From Caryophanales bacterium UBA4365 (GTDB lineage Bacteria > Bacillota_I > Bacilli_A > RFN20 > CAG-826), in contig DGSJ01000012.1 in the NCBI GenBank assembly GCA_002393905.1, forward strand, positions 1 to 8,082: a stretch of DNA of 8,082 nt. Direction: 5' to 3'. The notes beneath the pieces were generated by a model that saw nothing but the letters and a program-made list of their open reading frames with translations, did no database searches and was not told the origin of the DNA. The position numbers and the translations under genes were made by a program. Shown here one piece after another: positions 6,877 through 8,082 of the stretch; the stretch's first letter is position 1, and every line of letters starts with the position of its first letter.

Positions 6877-7332
6877 ATGAATCAATTAGATGAAAAATAT
6901 ATGAGAATTGCCTTGGATTTAGCTAGAAAAGCCGAATCTGAAGACGAAGTGCCTGTTGGCTGTGTCATTGTTGAAGATGGCAAAATTTTAGCTCGTGGTT
7001 CAAATAAAAGAGAACAAAAAACGGATCCAACAATGCACGCTGAGATGATTGCGATTCGTAAGGCTTGCGCCAAGAAAAAATCTTGGAGATTAGAAAATTC
7101 AACAATTTATATCACTTTAGAGCCATGCTCAATGTGTGCCGGAGCTATTTTGTGGTCACGTTTTAAAAGAGTTGTTTATGGAGCAACTGATCCAAAAGGT
7201 GGCGCACTAGGTGGCTCATATAACTTATTTGAACAACCAAACCTGAATCATCATCCAGAAATTGAAGGTGGTGTTCTAAAAGAGGAATGTTCGGCTTTAT
7301 TAACTAACTTTTTTAAAAAGAAACGTCTATAA
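6877..7332 (+). CDS. tadA: tRNA-specific adenosine deaminase
   Basis: Converts adenosine 34 of tRNA-Arg(ACG) to inosine, so that one tRNA reads CGU, CGC and CGA codons. It has 151 residues, normal for the family. Zinc and catalytic motifs of the cytidine deaminase fold: 'HAEMIAI' with zinc ligand His54 and proton shuttle Glu56, and 'PCSMCAGAI' with zinc ligands Cys84 and Cys87. The N-terminus 'DEKYMRIAL..A' aligns with 'DELYMKEAI' of Bacillus TadA, which favours the ATG at 6877. An in-frame GTG at 6859 would add six residues but lies within the SRP RNA closing region. No Shine-Dalgarno site is visible before 6877; the upstream bases are the SRP helix and a U-rich stretch. Transcription probably comes from the SRP RNA promoter by readthrough. 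CGT is a common Arg codon in the neighbouring genes, in line with a need for TadA. Confidence 0.96.
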   Translation: MNQLDEKYMRIALDLARKAESEDEVPVGCVIVEDGKILARGSNKREQKTDPTMHAEMIAIRKACAKKKSWRLENSTIYITLEPCSMCAGAILWSRFKRVVYGATDPKGGALGGSYNLFEQPNLNHHPEIEGGVLKEECSALLTNFFKKKRL

Positions 7333-7335
7333 ATA

Positions 7336-7362
7336 TATACACTGTACAAAAATTAGTATAAA
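7336..7362 (+). promoter_or_regulatory. Weak candidate promoter before the P-type ATPase
   Basis: The 62-base gap after tadA is very AT-rich and has no clear terminator. A TATAAA at 7357-7362 could be a -10, with TATACA at 7336-7341 (4 of 6 to TTGACA) at a short 15-base spacing. A second TATAAC occurs at 7375-7380. AT-richness makes chance matches likely. Confidence 0.3.
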
Positions 7363-7369
7363 ATTAACA

Positions 7370-7384
7370 AAAAGTATAACTTTT
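7370..7384 (+). repeat. Short inverted repeat just upstream of the ATPase RBS
   Basis: AAAAGT (7370-7375) and ACTTTT (7379-7384) form a perfect 6+6 inverted repeat around ATA. It ends directly before the AGAGGA ribosome binding site (7385-7390) of the next gene. It could be an operator or a small hairpin affecting initiation; the low complexity leaves chance open. Confidence 0.3.
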
Positions 7385-7394
7385 AGAGGACATT

Positions 7395-8082
7395 ATGAAC
7401 GAAGAAGTGACAGTTCAATTAAATAACGAAGAAGATGAACGTCATTTTCCGGTTGATTTAGAAGTCGGTTTAACATCAGCTCAAGTTGAACAACGTAACG
7501 AAGAGGGCCTGGTTAATCGTATTCCAAAGCACGTTTCTAAATCATACTGGAGAATTCTTCTCGATAACGTTCTTAATTTCTTTAATATTTTACTTTTTGG
7601 TTTATCCATTTTAATGATTATTGCCCAAATCGAAATTACAGCATTTGGGTTTTTGTTTATCTTAATCATTAACATCATTATTGGCTTATACCAAGACATC
7701 CATGCTCGTCACTTAGTTGATAAACTTCGTGTCGTTTCTTATCCAGTTGTTAATGTGCTTCGTGATGGAAAACTCCAGCAAATCCCAGCTAATCAGTTGG
7801 TTTTATCAGATATTGTAAAGGTTGATCTTGGTGATCAAATTGTTTGTGATGGAACCGTTTTATCTGGTTCTGCGGAACTTAATGAATCAATGCTTACAGG
7901 CGAATCTGTTGGTGTTGTGAAAGAAAAAGATTCCAAAATTTATTCCGGATCATATGTCACATCTGGAAGATGTTTCTACCGTGTGGAAAAACTCAGCAAA
8001 GACAACTATGCCGAACGTCTACAAACCAAAGCAAAAGAGTTTAAGCGTGGAAAATCAGAGATTTTAAATACTCTTAATTATA
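7395..8082 (+). CDS. Cation-translocating P-type ATPase (3' end outside window)
   Basis: N-terminal 229 residues of a membrane P-type ATPase; the frame is open at the right edge. Start ATG at 7395 with AGAGGA 4 bases upstream. Order: an acidic N-terminus; the cation-ATPase N-domain pattern 'GLTSAQVEQRNEEGLVN' (residues 25-41); 'SKSYWRILLDNVLNFFN', leading into membrane helices at about 58-77 and 82-99; then the actuator domain with 'VLRDGKLQQIPANQLVLSDIVKVDLGDQI' and the dephosphorylation loop TGES at 168-171, within the usual 'NESMLTGES' context. The phosphorylation motif DKTGT and the ion-binding helices lie beyond the window, so the ion cannot be assigned. The N-terminal pattern resembles the 'cation-transporting ATPase E' (CtpE-like) group, some of which move calcium; that is inference. 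It is probably not a heavy-metal P1B type, as there is no N-terminal CxxC domain. Confidence 0.9.
   Translation, partial: MNEEVTVQLNNEEDERHFPVDLEVGLTSAQVEQRNEEGLVNRIPKHVSKSYWRILLDNVLNFFNILLFGLSILMIIAQIEITAFGFLFILIINIIIGLYQDIHARHLVDKLRVVSYPVVNVLRDGKLQQIPANQLVLSDIVKVDLGDQIVCDGTVLSGSAELNESMLTGESVGVVKEKDSKIYSGSYVTSGRCFYRVEKLSKDNYAERLQTKAKEFKRGKSEILNTLNY

Noticed and set aside
1..8082. Mycoplasma genetic code (UGA = Trp)
   Set aside because: All nine readable Trp codons are TGG and no in-frame TGA interrupts any conserved protein.
1..8082. CRISPR array, mobile element, defence or other undescribed multi-gene system
   Set aside because: No spaced direct repeats, terminal inverted repeats, transposase or accessory genes were seen. 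The DNA is almost fully occupied by core genes.

Overview
The window reads as the origin-proximal housekeeping region of a low-to-moderate GC bacterium of the Bacilli/Mollicutes lineage. The order recF-gyrB-gyrA-serS matches the gyrB-gyrA-serS order of Mycoplasma genitalium and relatives. The recF-gyrB-gyrA part is also the classical Bacillus oriC-region arrangement, but there is no rRNA operon after gyrA as in Bacillus subtilis. All nine Trp codons I could read are TGG, and all five visible stop codons are TAA. The standard code therefore fits and there is no sign of the mycoplasma UGA=Trp code. A short SRP RNA without an Alu domain, in place of the long Bacillus type, also points to a mollicute-like or Erysipelotrichia-like member of the Bacilli. 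This placement is inference.

Layout, all on the + strand: (1) the 3' part of recF (1-791), overlapping by one base (2) gyrB (791-2794), then after 15 bases (3) gyrA (2810-5368). These three form one tight translational unit. After a 68-base spacer with three TTGCAA copies comes (4) serS (5437-6717), closed by a clear intrinsic terminator (6727-6762). Next is (5) a 78-nt 4.5S-type signal recognition particle RNA (6791-6868), with a candidate extended -10 promoter just upstream. (6) tadA starts only nine bases after the SRP RNA closing helix. After a 62-base AT-rich gap, (7) a P-type cation ATPase begins at 7395 and runs off the window.

The genes serve replication and repair (RecF), DNA topology (the two gyrase subunits), translation (SerRS, and TadA for the wobble inosine), membrane protein targeting (SRP RNA) and ion transport. 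I see no mobile element, CRISPR array, tRNA, rRNA or defence system, and no undescribed multi-gene system.

The points most worth a second look are within familiar genes. The two GyrA residues that anchor fluoroquinolones (Ser83 and Asp87 in E. coli numbering) are Ala and Ser. GyrB carries Asn at the position of the E. coli D426N quinolone-resistance change, and Lys at the aminocoumarin-contact position Arg136. The GyrA box is QNRGGRG. The SRP RNA keeps its protein-binding loops on an all A-U stem, and the tadA start abuts it with no visible Shine-Dalgarno sequence.
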